From the NCBI GenBank assembly GCA_014189435.1, contig CP050293.1:5089001-5153000 (forward strand): DNA of 64,000 nucleotides, written 5' to 3'. This document shows positions 12,218 through 21,926 of the stretch, one piece after another (position 1 is the first letter of the stretch; every line of letters starts with the position of its first letter). This DNA is from Mesorhizobium loti. Lineage in GTDB: Bacteria; Pseudomonadota; Alphaproteobacteria; Rhizobiales; Rhizobiaceae. Under the pieces are notes generated by a model. The model was not told where the DNA came from. It was given only the letters and a program-made list of their open reading frames with translations, and searched no databases. The translations under genes and the position numbers were made by a program.

Positions 12218-12955
12218 ATGGCCCTGCTTGAACTGGACGACGTGTCGAAGGCCTTTGGTTCGCTGAAGGCCGTCGACGGCGTGTCGTTCAAGGTCGAGGC
12301 CGGCGAGATCTTTGGCATCGCCGGCCCGAACGGCAGCGGCAAGAGCACTCTGTTCAACATCATCACCGGTATCCCATTCGGCCCCGACCGGGGCCGCATC
12401 CGCTTTGACGGAAATGCCATCAACGGCAAGTCGGGACACGCCATCGCGCGCCTCGGCCTTGCCCGTACGTTTCAGCGCGAGACCAGCTTCGACGGGCTGA
12501 CCGTGTTCGAGAACGCGCTGATCGGCGCCAGCTACGGCAGGCAGGAAAAGACAGCGGCCATGGCCCGCAATGCGGCCGCCGAGGCATTGGAGTTCGTCGG
12601 GCTGGGGTCCGCGTCCTTCGGGCGGCTCGCCGGTGAATTGTCCGTCTTCGAGCGCAAATGCCTGATGCTAGCTACCGCTATCGCCATGCAGCCGCGCATG
12701 CTTTTGCTTGACGAACCGGCGTCGAGCCTGACCAAGCCCGAGATCGAGACATCGATCGGCCTGATCCGTCGCACCGCCGAACGCGGCATCACCATCCTGT
12801 TGATCGAGCATGTGCTGACCTTCCTGATGAGCCTTTCGCAGCATCTGCTGGTGCTCAACAATGGCCGCGTCCTGGCCGCCGGCGACCCGGCCGGCGTGAT
12901 CGCCGACCCGCGCGTCATCGAAGCCTATCTCGGCACGAGGAGGTCGGCGGCGTGA
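12218..12955 (+). CDS. ABC transporter ATP-binding protein, LivG type, with atypical signature motif
   Basis: A 245-residue ATPase starting 3 bp after the SBP stop. Walker A GPNGSGKS (36-43), the Q-loop Gln86 (RTFQRE), Walker B MLLLDEPAS (Asp165, Glu166) and the switch His198 are intact. The ABC signature, normally LSGGQ or LSYGQ, reads LSVFE at 141-145, so both the glycine and the glutamine are lost. In the dimer this site contacts ATP bound by the partner, here the LivF-type subunit. The gene is otherwise full length and in an intact operon, so it is probably functional with one altered ATP site. Confidence 0.93.
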   Translation: MALLELDDVSKAFGSLKAVDGVSFKVEAGEIFGIAGPNGSGKSTLFNIITGIPFGPDRGRIRFDGNAINGKSGHAIARLGLARTFQRETSFDGLTVFENALIGASYGRQEKTAAMARNAAAEALEFVGLGSASFGRLAGELSVFERKCLMLATAIAMQPRMLLLDEPASSLTKPEIETSIGLIRRTAERGITILLIEHVLTFLMSLSQHLLVLNNGRVLAAGDPAGVIADPRVIEAYLGTRRSAA

Positions 12956-13665
12956 ACCCCATTCTCAGCGTCGAAGGCGTCACCGCCGGCTATGGCCGCG
13001 TCACCGTGCTGCACGATATCTCGCTGGAGGCCGGCCGTTTCGGCAATGTCGGCCTGTTCGGCCCCAACGGCCATGGCAAGACGACGCTGCTGCGCGCCAT
13101 CTCCGGGCTGTTGCAGCCGAAAAGCGGCCGCATCCTGTTCGATGGGCAGGACATTGTCGGCCACAGCGCGCGGGCCATCGTCGGCACCGGCCTGATCCAT
13201 GTTCCGCAAGGCAATCGGCTGTTTCCCGATCTCTCGATCGCCGACTGCATGGCGCTCGGCGCCTATTCGCCGCGGGCGAGGCCGCATGAGGCGGAGAACC
13301 GCGAAAAGGTGATCAAGCTGTTCCCGAAACTGGCGGAACGCTGGCGCCAGCGCGTGCGCACGCTGTCGGGCGGCGAGCGCCAGATGGTGTCGATCGGCAC
13401 CGCGCTCATGAGCCATCCGCGCCTGCTGATCCTTGACGAGCCGACCCTTGGGCTGGCGCCCAAGATCAAGGACGAGCTCTGCGCCTCCGTCATGGACATT
13501 TCGCGCGGCGGCGTGCCGCTTATCGTCGTCGAGCAGGACATCGAATTCCTGCTCGAGCTGACGCAGCAACTCTACCTCGTCAATCATGGCGCGGTGGCGA
13601 CCGAGATCAAGCCGGGCGAGAGCCTCGACCACGGCGAGATCATGTCGATGTATTTTGGCCATTAG
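12952..13665 (+). CDS. ABC transporter ATP-binding protein, LivF type
   Basis: A 237-residue ATPase beginning with GTG at 12952, overlapping the stop of the preceding ATPase by four bases (GTGA), a sign of translational coupling. Walker A GPNGHGKT (37-44), a standard signature LSGGE (138-142), Walker B LLILDEPT and a conserved VVEQD switch region are present. It pairs with the LivG-type subunit to energise import through the two permeases that follow. Confidence 0.94.
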   Translation: MNPILSVEGVTAGYGRVTVLHDISLEAGRFGNVGLFGPNGHGKTTLLRAISGLLQPKSGRILFDGQDIVGHSARAIVGTGLIHVPQGNRLFPDLSIADCMALGAYSPRARPHEAENREKVIKLFPKLAERWRQRVRTLSGGERQMVSIGTALMSHPRLLILDEPTLGLAPKIKDELCASVMDISRGGVPLIVVEQDIEFLLELTQQLYLVNHGAVATEIKPGESLDHGEIMSMYFGH

Positions 13666-13675
13666 GAACTTGGGA

Positions 13676-14551
13676 ATGAGCGCATTGGCGGAAATCCTGT
13701 TCGGCGGCCTGTTCCAGGGCTCGCTCTACGCCATGATGGCGGTCGGGCTCGCGCTCGTCTGGACGACGATCGGCGTGTTCAATTTCAGCCATGGCGTGTT
13801 CATGATGCTGGGCGCCTACATCGCCTGGCAACTGGTCGAACTCGGCCTACCGGCGGCGGTCGCCTTTCCGGTCGCCGTCGTCGTCATGGCCGGCGTCGGC
13901 TGGATCCTGCAGGCGAGCGTCGTGCGGCCGTTGATCGGCCGGCCCAACATCGTGCTGGTCGTCGTCATCACCACGCTGGCGGCCGGATCGCTGATCGAGA
14001 ATGGCGCCTTGACCATCTGGGGACCACGCTCGAAGCAGATCCCGGCGCTCATCGCCGGCAACACCACCATCGGCGGCGTCGGCGTCTCCCTGCACCAGAT
14101 TGCCATCATCGTCATCACGCCGCTGATCCTTGCCGCACTTTGGATGTTCCTCAACCGCACACGGCTCGGGCTGGCGCTGCGCGCCGTGGCGCAGAACGAA
14201 GATGCCAGCCACCTTGTCGGACTGAACGTCACCGCGCTCTACGGATTGGCCTTCGCCATCGCCGCTTCGCTGGCCGGGCTGGCCGGTATCTTCATGGGCG
14301 GCTACCGTTTCATGTCGCCGGTGATGGGCAGCGATCCGCTGCTCAAGGCGCTGATCGTCGTCGTCTTCGGCGGCATATCGAGCATCTCGGGACCGATCTT
14401 CGCCGCCTATCTGATCGGCTTCTTTGAAGCCGCCTGCAGCTATTATTTCGGCTTGTACTGGACGCCGGCGCTGCTGTTCGGCGTGCTCATTCTGACCCTG
14501 ATGGTGCGCCCCGAGGGCATTTTCGCCAGCCGCTCCCGAGGCCTTGCATGA
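13676..14551 (+). CDS. ABC transporter permease, LivH type
   Basis: A 291-residue integral membrane protein with about eight hydrophobic helices and the usual LivH opening (FGGLFQGSLYAMMAVGLALV, then FNFSHGVFMMLGAY). The ATG at 13676 has TTGGGA before it; an in-frame start 90 bp upstream would translate the end of the ATPase gene and is rejected. The stop overlaps the ATG of the next permease (ATGA). It forms the inner-membrane channel together with the LivM-type partner. Confidence 0.93.
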   Translation: MSALAEILFGGLFQGSLYAMMAVGLALVWTTIGVFNFSHGVFMMLGAYIAWQLVELGLPAAVAFPVAVVVMAGVGWILQASVVRPLIGRPNIVLVVVITTLAAGSLIENGALTIWGPRSKQIPALIAGNTTIGGVGVSLHQIAIIVITPLILAALWMFLNRTRLGLALRAVAQNEDASHLVGLNVTALYGLAFAIAASLAGLAGIFMGGYRFMSPVMGSDPLLKALIVVVFGGISSISGPIFAAYLIGFFEAACSYYFGLYWTPALLFGVLILTLMVRPEGIFASRSRGLA

Positions 14552-15582
14552 CCGACACGACATCGCCGATGACCCTTAGCCACGCAGAGGCGGCAACCCC
14601 GATCGCCCCCGGCCGCACGCCCTGGAAGCAGGAGGCCATCGGCTTCGTGCTCGGCTTCGCCCTGTTGGCGCTACTGCCGTTGATCTTCGGCGACACCTAT
14701 GCCCGCCACATCCTGATCATGGCCTTCATCTATGCGATCGTCGCCTCGAACTGGGACCTCAGCCTCGGCTATGGCGGCGTCTTCAATTTCGGCCATCTGG
14801 CGCTGTTCGGCATCGGCGTCTATGCCTACAGCCTGCTCACCAAGCTCGCCGCATTCGACCCATGGATCGCGCTGTTTGCCAGCGGTGTCATCGCCACGCT
14901 GGCGGCGATCCTGGTGACCATCCCGATCTTGCGGCTGAAGGGCATCTACATCATCCTGGTCACTTTCGGCTTCGCGCAGCTGGTGATGCAGGTGATCATC
15001 AGCCAGTCCGACATCACCGGCGGCACGCAAGGGCTGGTGCGCATTCCCGGCCTCTACGTCTTCGACCACAACATGGTCCGCGACGGCAAATCAGCCTATT
15101 TCTACATCGCGCTGGCCCTGCTGGTGGCAAGCACGCTGTTCCTGCGCGTGTTCGTGCGCTCGCGCGCCGGGGCCAGCATCGTCGCCTTGCGCGACAATGA
15201 GGAATACGCCATCAGCCGCGGCGTCTCGATCGTGCGCCAGCGCATGCTGACGCTTGCGGCGAGCGCCTTCTTCACCGGCATCGCCGGCGCCTTCTATGCC
15301 GCCTACCAGCGCAACGCCTCGATCGACGTGTTCGGCATGAGCCTGGCGACCATCATCCTGTCGATGGTGCTGCTTGGCGGCACCAGCACCATTTACGGCG
15401 CCATCATCGCTTCCTTCGTGCTGACGATTTTTGCCGAATGGATGGCCGATTTCGGCGCGTGGCGACCGATGATCACGGCGGTGCTGATCATCGGCGTGAT
15501 GCTGGCCTACCCGAGCGGGCTGGTCGGCATGATCAAGGCTTCATGGGGTGCCGTCGCCGGGCGCCTGAAGCGCCCGGCCTGA
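14548..15582 (+). CDS. ABC transporter permease, LivM type
   Basis: A 344-residue membrane protein, the second permease of the branched-chain-type transporter. After a 30-residue cytoplasmic N terminus there are about nine to ten hydrophobic segments, with the family motif GYGGVFNFGHLALFGIGVYA and a C-terminal LLGGTSTIYGAIIAS. It overlaps the LivH-type gene by four bases. The operon ends here: the M20 gene on the other strand ends 25 bp further on. Confidence 0.93.
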   Translation: MTDTTSPMTLSHAEAATPIAPGRTPWKQEAIGFVLGFALLALLPLIFGDTYARHILIMAFIYAIVASNWDLSLGYGGVFNFGHLALFGIGVYAYSLLTKLAAFDPWIALFASGVIATLAAILVTIPILRLKGIYIILVTFGFAQLVMQVIISQSDITGGTQGLVRIPGLYVFDHNMVRDGKSAYFYIALALLVASTLFLRVFVRSRAGASIVALRDNEEYAISRGVSIVRQRMLTLAASAFFTGIAGAFYAAYQRNASIDVFGMSLATIILSMVLLGGTSTIYGAIIASFVLTIFAEWMADFGAWRPMITAVLIIGVMLAYPSGLVGMIKASWGAVAGRLKRPA

Positions 15583-15607
15583 CCGTTTTCGAAGTAGCGG
15601 CTCCGCC

Positions 15608-16924
15608 TCAGCGGATGCCGCACCAGTCGATCACCGAAGCGGCGATCACCTTGGCGGTCTCGACCACCGATTCGACCTCGACATATTCGTTGGCACCGTG
15701 AAAACCGTCGCCCGACGGGCCGAAGATGACACCGTCGACGCCGGCGCCGGCATAGTGCGCGGCATCGCACACGGCGACGAAGCCGCGCGCCTGCGGCGCC
15801 TTGCCGACCATCGCCTTGCGCTTCATCAGCGATGTCACCAGCGGATGATCGACCGGCGTGTTCATCGGCGGGAAATACAGGCCGCCGAGCTCCCACTGGA
15901 TGGCAGGCGGATTGTCGCGCAGCCAGGCATCGGTTTGCGCGAAATGGTGGACGAAGGCCTCGAAGTCGCGGCGATAGTCGGCCGAGTTCTCATCCGGCAG
16001 GAATTTCATGTCGAGGTCGAGCACCGCGACATCGGGAATGATGGCCGGGTTGGTCATCACGGTCGGCAGGCCGTGTTCGCCAAGGCCAGTGCCGCCATGC
16101 ATGACGCCGATGTTGATGGTGTTCATGCCGAGCGGCAGCAGCGGATGGGATTTCGCCCGCGTGCGGTCCAGCTCATACTGGCGTACGGCCCCGATGAAGC
16201 GGGCGGCGATCTCGATCGCGTTGACGCCCGGCTCCAGCCGGTCCTTGTCGTGGCGCTGCGGATAGATCTCGTTGTAGCGCAGCGCCGAATGGGCGTTGCG
16301 GCCGCGGATCGTCACCCGCGCCCATTCCAACCCGCCTTCGACCGGCAGGACATCGCCCCAGGTTGGTTCGGCGACCAGCACCGCCTTGGCGAGCTTGCCC
16401 TTCTTCACGGCGTCCATAGCGCCGAAGCCGCCGGCTTCCTCATCGACGACGGAATGGATGGCCAGCCGGCCCTGCAGCGTGATGCCCGCCTTGCGGATCG
16501 CGCGTGCTGCGGCGATGCAGGCGGCGACGCCGCCCTTCATGTCGACGGCGCCACGGCCATAAAGCCGGCCATTGGTGATCTCGCCGCCGAACGGATCGAC
16601 CGACCAGTCCTTCATCGCGCCGACCGGCACGACGTCGATATGGCCGCACAGGATCAGGCTGCGGTCCTCGTCTCCAGCCCATTCGCCGACCAGATTGGGC
16701 CGGCCGGGCAAGGCATCCCATTGTTCGGTCCTGAAACCGTCCTGCTTGAGGATCGGCTCAAGCAGCGCCTGGACGTCCGCCTCGCGGTTGATCGCCGGAT
16801 TGGGCTCGAATTTGGGGTTCACCGAAGGGATGCGGACCATGTCGCGGGTCAGCCCGATCAACCAGTCGCGATCGGTCTCGATCTCAGCCTGCACGGCTTC
16901 GATGATGGTCTGGTTGTCAGGCAT
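15608..16924 (-). CDS. M20 family metallo-deacylase (ArgE/DapE-like)
   Basis: A 438-residue zinc-dependent amidohydrolase of peptidase family M20. Metal-binding and catalytic segments are clear: LILCGHIDVVPVG, YGRGAVDMKGGVA and the general-base motif VDEEAGG. Annotation transfer usually calls such proteins acetylornithine deacetylase or succinyl-diaminopimelate desuccinylase, but its place next to an RpiR regulator and opposite an amino-acid-type transporter points to a catabolic N-acyl-amino-acid or amide deacylase. It lies 42 bp downstream of rpiR on the same strand and is probably cotranscribed with it. Confidence 0.88.
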   Translation of the reverse strand: MPDNQTIIEAVQAEIETDRDWLIGLTRDMVRIPSVNPKFEPNPAINREADVQALLEPILKQDGFRTEQWDALPGRPNLVGEWAGDEDRSLILCGHIDVVPVGAMKDWSVDPFGGEITNGRLYGRGAVDMKGGVAACIAAARAIRKAGITLQGRLAIHSVVDEEAGGFGAMDAVKKGKLAKAVLVAEPTWGDVLPVEGGLEWARVTIRGRNAHSALRYNEIYPQRHDKDRLEPGVNAIEIAARFIGAVRQYELDRTRAKSHPLLPLGMNTINIGVMHGGTGLGEHGLPTVMTNPAIIPDVAVLDLDMKFLPDENSADYRRDFEAFVHHFAQTDAWLRDNPPAIQWELGGLYFPPMNTPVDHPLVTSLMKRKAMVGKAPQARGFVAVCDAAHYAGAGVDGVIFGPSGDGFHGANEYVEVESVVETAKVIAASVIDWCGIR

Positions 16925-16966
16925 TTTCTTTTCCCTTGTTGCATCGCGACGCTGTGCACATCGACG

Positions 16967-17872
16967 CTATTTCCTAGAGGTTCCGGGTTTGGCGGCTTCG
17001 GCGTCCGGCGGCGATAGGGCGGCATCGAGGGTGACGGCATTGGCGCTGCGGATCTTCTCGATGTCCTCGATGCGCTTGCGTACCCCGGCGCCATGGCCTT
17101 CCAGCGCATGGGCAAAGACGGTTTCCATCTGGGCAACGGCGGTGGCCAGCGTGTCGAAGGGCGAGTTGGCGTCGATCGCCGCGACCATGGTCAGGTCGGC
17201 GACCTCTGATATCGGCGACAACCACACATCGGTGAACAGCAGGATGGAGACGCCGCGTTCCTTGGCCTGCTGCGCAAATCTCACCACGTCCGACTGGTAG
17301 CGCCGGTAGTCGAAGACGACGAGCAGGTCGCGCTTGCCAAGGTCGATCAACAGGTCGAAATCGGCGGGGCTCAACGAACCGATGTCGCGCACGCCAGAGC
17401 GGAACTGCAGGAGGTAGCCGGCCAGCATGGATGCGATATGCCGGCTGAACCGGCCGCCCAGCAGCACGACCTGGCCCTTGCTCTCAAGCAGCATGTTGAC
17501 GGCGCGCGTGTAGGCCTGCACCGGCACCGCGGTGCGGGTGCGCTCGAGACTGTCGGAAACCGAATGGAAATAGGCGAGTGCGGTGCCTTCGCTGGAGCCG
17601 CCCGGACGCTTGGCCTCCATCATCAAAAGCGGCGAATGCAGCCTCGATTCGACTTCGGTGAGCAGGCGCGCCTGGAAGTCGGCAAAGCCGACATAGCCAA
17701 GCTTGGTCATCAGGCGCGTCACACTCGGGTCGCTGACGCCGGCCCGCCGCGCCAGCCTGGTCGCGGTGCCCAGCCCCGACATGGGATAATCGGCAAGCAG
17801 GACCTGGACGATCTTCTCTTCCGCGGAGGTGAACGCCACGGTCATGTTGGCCAGTTCTTCACGGATGGACAT
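16967..17872 (-). CDS. MurR/RpiR family transcriptional regulator
   Basis: A 301-residue regulator with an N-terminal HTH_6 domain (VSDPSVTRLMTKLGYVGFAD) and a C-terminal SIS sugar-isomerase fold, the standard RpiR layout. The ATG at 17872 has AGG nine bases upstream; an ATG at 17878 is also possible. It heads a probable two-gene operon with the M20 deacylase. The inverted repeat inside its own promoter recurs before the branched-chain-type ABC operon, so it is the likely regulator of the whole island. The effector is unknown; although SIS domains usually bind phosphosugars, the gene context is not obviously one of sugar metabolism. Confidence 0.9.
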   Translation of the reverse strand: MSIREELANMTVAFTSAEEKIVQVLLADYPMSGLGTATRLARRAGVSDPSVTRLMTKLGYVGFADFQARLLTEVESRLHSPLLMMEAKRPGGSSEGTALAYFHSVSDSLERTRTAVPVQAYTRAVNMLLESKGQVVLLGGRFSRHIASMLAGYLLQFRSGVRDIGSLSPADFDLLIDLGKRDLLVVFDYRRYQSDVVRFAQQAKERGVSILLFTDVWLSPISEVADLTMVAAIDANSPFDTLATAVAQMETVFAHALEGHGAGVRKRIEDIEKIRSANAVTLDAALSPPDAEAAKPGTSRK

Positions 17873-17900
17873 GGTCATCGCCTATCGCTGACGGAAGATG

Positions 17901-17931
17901 ATTATCTTACAATTCCATGCAAGATTGTCAA
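17901..17931 (-). promoter_or_regulatory. Candidate rpiR promoter with embedded operator
   Basis: On the minus strand TTGACA (17931-17926) and GATAAT (17906-17901) make a good -35/-10 pair with a slightly long 19-bp spacer. Between them lies ACAAT (17909-17913), ten bases, ATTGT (17924-17928), matching the inverted repeat before the ABC operon. A repressor bound here would block the promoter. The rest of the 231-bp gap to the next gene shows no further feature I can support. Confidence 0.55.
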
Positions 17932-18103
17932 ATTTGGAAATTATTTTACAGAGCCGTTCGGCAAGATTTCAGGATGGGTTGCGCAATCCCTCTGCGACCC
18001 TGCGATCCGCATCGTGCACCACATTTCATGTCAGGTCGAACGGGTGCATTCGCCGTCCACGACACGCCTGCTCCCTATATGTCAAATCCCGGACGCGGCC
18101 AGC

Positions 18104-19744
18104 CTATTTGAAGCTGGCGATGGGCAAGAACTTGACCGCGGAGCCGGTGAAGCGGCGGTGATCGGACGTCTGTCCTCGCGGCTGGAATCCGTCGAGATAG
18201 ACATGCTCCGGCGCCGTGCGGATGAGATTGGCAGCAATGACGGGCGCCGTCGCAGGCCTGGCTCCGCCGACGATGCCGCGACCTGTCCCGATCGGCCGGC
18301 CGGACAACGCGGCTGGCACAATGACGGCGGTGGCTTCGGGATCGAGACGTGGCTGGACGCGGTCTGCCTTCGGGCTGGCCCTGACGCGATCTTCGGGCTT
18401 CGATGGGGGAACTGCAACCTGCTCAGCGGCCAGCCGATCAAGGCCGTCAGCGGCGTGCTGCATGGCCAGGAGGGCACCGACCGCATCGCGAGATTTGGCT
18501 GCTTCCGGCTGGCGCACCGGACTTGTCCGGCTTTCCGGCCGCCATGTCGGCAAGGGGATGTTGAGCGCCACCATGTCCGGCGCGACGCTCGCGACAGCGG
18601 CATCCGCCTTACCCGTGGGAATTTCGGCATTGGCGGCTGCCGGCTTGGCAGCGGCCAGTTCGGCCCGCGCCGTGGACGCATCGGCGATTGCCAACGGTGC
18701 GGTTTGCGGGGTCGGAACGGGTGCCGCAAGCTCGGTGCGCGGTGCGAAGGCGGGCAGCGGCACCGAGCCCGGCGCCATGGCCATGACGATCGCTTCAGGC
18801 GTCTTCCCCTTCTGTCCAACTGGCGGTTCCTCGCCTGCATCGCCGGAAGCCATCTGGATGTCCGCCCGCTGGGCATCCTGCGGCGGCACGATCGCGATGC
18901 CGGCAGGCCTGGGTTCAACGGACCTGGCCGGCTTGCGTGGTGCCGGCACCGCCTCCGCGACATCATCCGACTCGTCTCCACCCAGAAGCGTCGCCAGCAG
19001 GCCGCGCGGCCTGCGTTGGCCGCCGTCGACGCTTGCCAGTTCGATGTTGGGCGTGCCGGCGCCCTTGCGCGATTTGTAGGCGGCAAACGCCTGCTCGTAG
19101 CCGGGCAGCGGTTTGCCGTCGCTCGGCACATGCAGTGTGTTGCCGTTGGGAAATACCCTGGCGAGTTCCTGGCGGCTGATGCCCGGCCAATGCCGCACAT
19201 TGCCGACATCCATATGTATGAAAGGCGAACCGGAGGTCGGGTAATAGCCCACCCCGCCGCCCTGCATCTTGAGGCCGATGTCGCGCAACTTCTTCAGCGG
19301 CACATCCGGCAGGAAGAAATCCATCGCGCGGCCAACCATATGTTGGCTTTCCCGGGCCACGCCCTTGGAGCGGCTGCGCAGCATTGCGTTCGTCGCCGGC
19401 GAACGATAGGCGCTGACCACATGGATATAGGCCGTCGAGCCGCTGGCGCGGTAAGCCTGCCAGACAAGATCGAGCAGGCGCGGATCCATCTTCGTCGGTT
19501 CGTTGCGACGCCAGTCGCGCAGCATGAGATTGATCTTCTTCAATCCCGCCGGATCGTAGCGCCCGTTGCGCTTGAAGACGATTTCAGCCTTCTCGCCCGT
19601 ATGGAGATGTTGAATCCTCAAAGCGCGCGTCTCCGCGAACGCGCTGCTGACGCACAGGCAAAGGAACGTCGCCATCATGGCCGGCAGCAATGTCCAACGA
19701 TGGGAAGCGCCGGGCGCGTTTTGCTCGTTTTCAATCACGTTCAT
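18104..19744 (-). CDS. Exported DUF882/M15-type (YcbK-like) murein peptidase with long C-terminal tail
   Basis: A 546-residue protein. A signal peptide (hydrophobic run LLPAMMATFLCLCVSSAFA) is followed by a DUF882 domain of about 190 residues with the zinc-site residues of M15 carboxypeptidases (SQHMVGRAMDFF and FIHMDVGNVRHWP). The remaining 300 or so residues are Ala/Pro/Arg-rich, of low complexity and probably disordered. The domain is thought to cleave peptidoglycan cross-bridge peptides. A GTG start at 19753 is an alternative. It stands alone between the RpiR island and tRNA-Thr. The catalytic domain call is good; the tail's role is unknown. Confidence 0.85.
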   Translation of the reverse strand: MNVIENEQNAPGASHRWTLLPAMMATFLCLCVSSAFAETRALRIQHLHTGEKAEIVFKRNGRYDPAGLKKINLMLRDWRRNEPTKMDPRLLDLVWQAYRASGSTAYIHVVSAYRSPATNAMLRSRSKGVARESQHMVGRAMDFFLPDVPLKKLRDIGLKMQGGGVGYYPTSGSPFIHMDVGNVRHWPGISRQELARVFPNGNTLHVPSDGKPLPGYEQAFAAYKSRKGAGTPNIELASVDGGQRRPRGLLATLLGGDESDDVAEAVPAPRKPARSVEPRPAGIAIVPPQDAQRADIQMASGDAGEEPPVGQKGKTPEAIVMAMAPGSVPLPAFAPRTELAAPVPTPQTAPLAIADASTARAELAAAKPAAANAEIPTGKADAAVASVAPDMVALNIPLPTWRPESRTSPVRQPEAAKSRDAVGALLAMQHAADGLDRLAAEQVAVPPSKPEDRVRASPKADRVQPRLDPEATAVIVPAALSGRPIGTGRGIVGGARPATAPVIAANLIRTAPEHVYLDGFQPRGQTSDHRRFTGSAVKFLPIASFK

Positions 19745-20000
19745 GCCTTGCACATTCTTTTAGTTTCGGGCGATTGAGGTCGCCGCCCATACGAGGAGCC
19801 TTTCGGCCCACTCCCTGACAAGGCACGGACTTGACCGGCGCAGACGGGCATCCATTCCACAACACGTCTGCCGATGAACAGCATCTTGGTTAACGAATCG
19901 TGTCGATGCCGAAATGCATCTCGGCTCGAAGGCGCGATGCGCGAGCCCTGCCTCGCAAATGCAAGGGACAAAATTCACGACAATGCTGATCGTTGGGAAC

Positions 20001-20075
<75 letters not shown>

Positions 20076-20237
20076 CGCTGATGGCGGGGCTTCTGCCATA
20101 TCGAACCGGCAAGCGCAAGGCCAAGTGCAACGCTTCTGTGAAAGCCTTTGCCGGATAGCTTTTAATGACATGGCCGTGCCACAATGTTGGCTAATCCCTG
20201 AACAGCAAGCTGGTGGGTCGCCGGCGGGGACGGGGCG

Positions 20238-20414
20238 ATGGAAGACAAGACAATTCCACCGAAAAACAGCGCGACAATCCGCAAGGATCGGCTGGCCGAG
20301 CAATTGCGCGCCAATCTGCAGAAGCGCAAGGCGCAGTCGCGCTCGCGCCGCACCGGAGAAGCCGATCTGCGGCCGGACGGGCTTGCTGCATCGAAGGAAA
20401 TACAAAAAGATTAA
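20238..20414 (+). CDS. Small conserved protein upstream of murA
   Basis: A 58-residue ORF from ATG 20238 to TAA 20414, preceded by GGGGACGGGGCG. The product is very basic in the middle (RANLQKRKAQSRSRRTGEA) and probably helical, with an acidic start MEDK and a polar C terminus. A short protein in this position before murA is common in Rhizobiales as I recall it. It may be cotranscribed with murA, 128 bp downstream. No function can be assigned; the basic helix would fit nucleic-acid or ribosome contact but that is only a guess. Confidence 0.72.
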   Translation: MEDKTIPPKNSATIRKDRLAEQLRANLQKRKAQSRSRRTGEADLRPDGLAASKEIQKD

Positions 20415-20542
20415 CTCAAATCGGCCACTCTTGGCCCGGGGTGGGCGAAATCCTATTTCTTGAACCAAGCCGGCCAATGGTCTAGACGGGCCGCTACTCA
20501 AACGATTGAACCGGCCTTTTTGGCCGAGAGGGACGTTCTTCC

Positions 20543-21835
20543 ATGGATCGCATCAGAATTGTCGGGGGCAACAAGCTCTCCGGAAGCATTCCGATCTCGG
20601 GCGCGAAAAACGCGGCCCTGCCCCTGATGATCGCCTCGCTGCTCACCGACGACACGCTGACGCTGGAAAACGTGCCGCATCTGGCCGATGTCGAGCAGCT
20701 GATCCGCATCCTCGGCAATCACGGCGTCGATTATTCGGTCAATGGCCGCCGCGAGAAGCAGAATGAGGGCTATTCGCGCACCATCAACTTCTCCGCCCGC
20801 AACATTGTCGACACGACGGCGCCCTACGAGCTGGTGTCGAAGATGCGCGCCTCGTTCTGGGTGATCGGCCCGCTGCTGGCCCGCATGGGCGAGGCCAAGG
20901 TGTCGCTGCCGGGTGGTTGCGCCATCGGCACGCGCCCGGTCGATCTGTTCCTTGAAGGCCTGCAGGCGCTGGGCGCCGATATCGACGTCGACACCGGCTA
21001 TGTCATCGCCAAGACCAGGAATGGCCGCCTTGTCGGCAACCGCTACATCTTCCCGAAAGTCTCGGTCGGCGCCACCCATGTGCTGATGATGGCCGCGGCA
21101 CTCGCCAAGGGCGAGACGGTGCTGGAAAACGCGGCCTGCGAGCCGGAGATCGTCAACCTCGCCGAATGCCTCAACGCCATGGGCGCCAAGATCCATGGCG
21201 CCGGAACGCCAACCATCACCATCGATGGCGTCGAATCGCTGTCGGGTGCGCGCGTGCGCGTCATTCCCGACCGCATCGAGACCGGCACCTATGCCATGGC
21301 CGTCGCCATGACCGGCGGCGACGTCGTGCTCGAAGGCGCGCGGCCGGAGCTGCTGCAGACGGCACTGGACGTGATCGCCCAGACCGGCGCCGAAATCACG
21401 CCGACCAATTCCGGCATTCGCGTGAAGCGCAACGGCGCCGGCATTTCGCCGGTCGACGTGACGACCGCACCCTTCCCGGCCTTCCCGACCGATTTGCAGG
21501 CGCAGTTCATGGGTCTGATGACCATGGCGAAGGGCAAGTCGCGCATCACCGAGACGATTTTCGAAAACCGCTTCATGCATGTGCAGGAACTGGCGCGGCT
21601 CGGCGCCCACATCACGCTTTCGGGCCAGACGGCGATCGTCGACGGCGTGCCGAAGCTGAAGGGCGCCCCGGTCATGGCGACCGATCTTCGCGCTTCCGTG
21701 TCGCTGGTCATCGCCGGCCTCGCGGCCGAAGGCGAGACCACGGTCAACCGGGTCTACCATCTCGACCGCGGCTTCGAACGGCTGGAAGAAAAGCTGTCCA
21801 ACTGCGGCGCGGAGATCGAGCGGATTTCCGCATAG
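20543..21835 (+). CDS. murA: UDP-N-acetylglucosamine 1-carboxyvinyltransferase
   Basis: A 430-residue MurA, first committed enzyme of peptidoglycan synthesis, adding enolpyruvate from PEP to UDP-GlcNAc in the cytoplasm. The opening [20 protein letters not shown] with its conserved Lys-Asn pair, the loop [11 protein letters not shown] carrying the catalytic Cys126 (the fosfomycin target), and the C-terminal [19 protein letters not shown] are all as expected. Length matches the family. It starts the conserved housekeeping block that runs to yacG. Confidence 0.98.
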   Translation: MDRIRIVGGNKLSGSIPISGAKNAALPLMIASLLTDDTLTLENVPHLADVEQLIRILGNHGVDYSVNGRREKQNEGYSRTINFSARNIVDTTAPYELVSKMRASFWVIGPLLARMGEAKVSLPGGCAIGTRPVDLFLEGLQALGADIDVDTGYVIAKTRNGRLVGNRYIFPKVSVGATHVLMMAAALAKGETVLENAACEPEIVNLAECLNAMGAKIHGAGTPTITIDGVESLSGARVRVIPDRIETGTYAMAVAMTGGDVVLEGARPELLQTALDVIAQTGAEITPTNSGIRVKRNGAGISPVDVTTAPFPAFPTDLQAQFMGLMTMAKGKSRITETIFENRFMHVQELARLGAHITLSGQTAIVDGVPKLKGAPVMATDLRASVSLVIAGLAAEGETTVNRVYHLDRGFERLEEKLSNCGAEIERISA

Positions 21836-21926
21836 GCCAATCGCAAGGCCTTGCGGTGCGGTTGCGCCGACGGGAAAGACCGCCTAACAGAAGGTTCAGT
21901 TATCAACCTTCAGGTGCGAAATCCGC

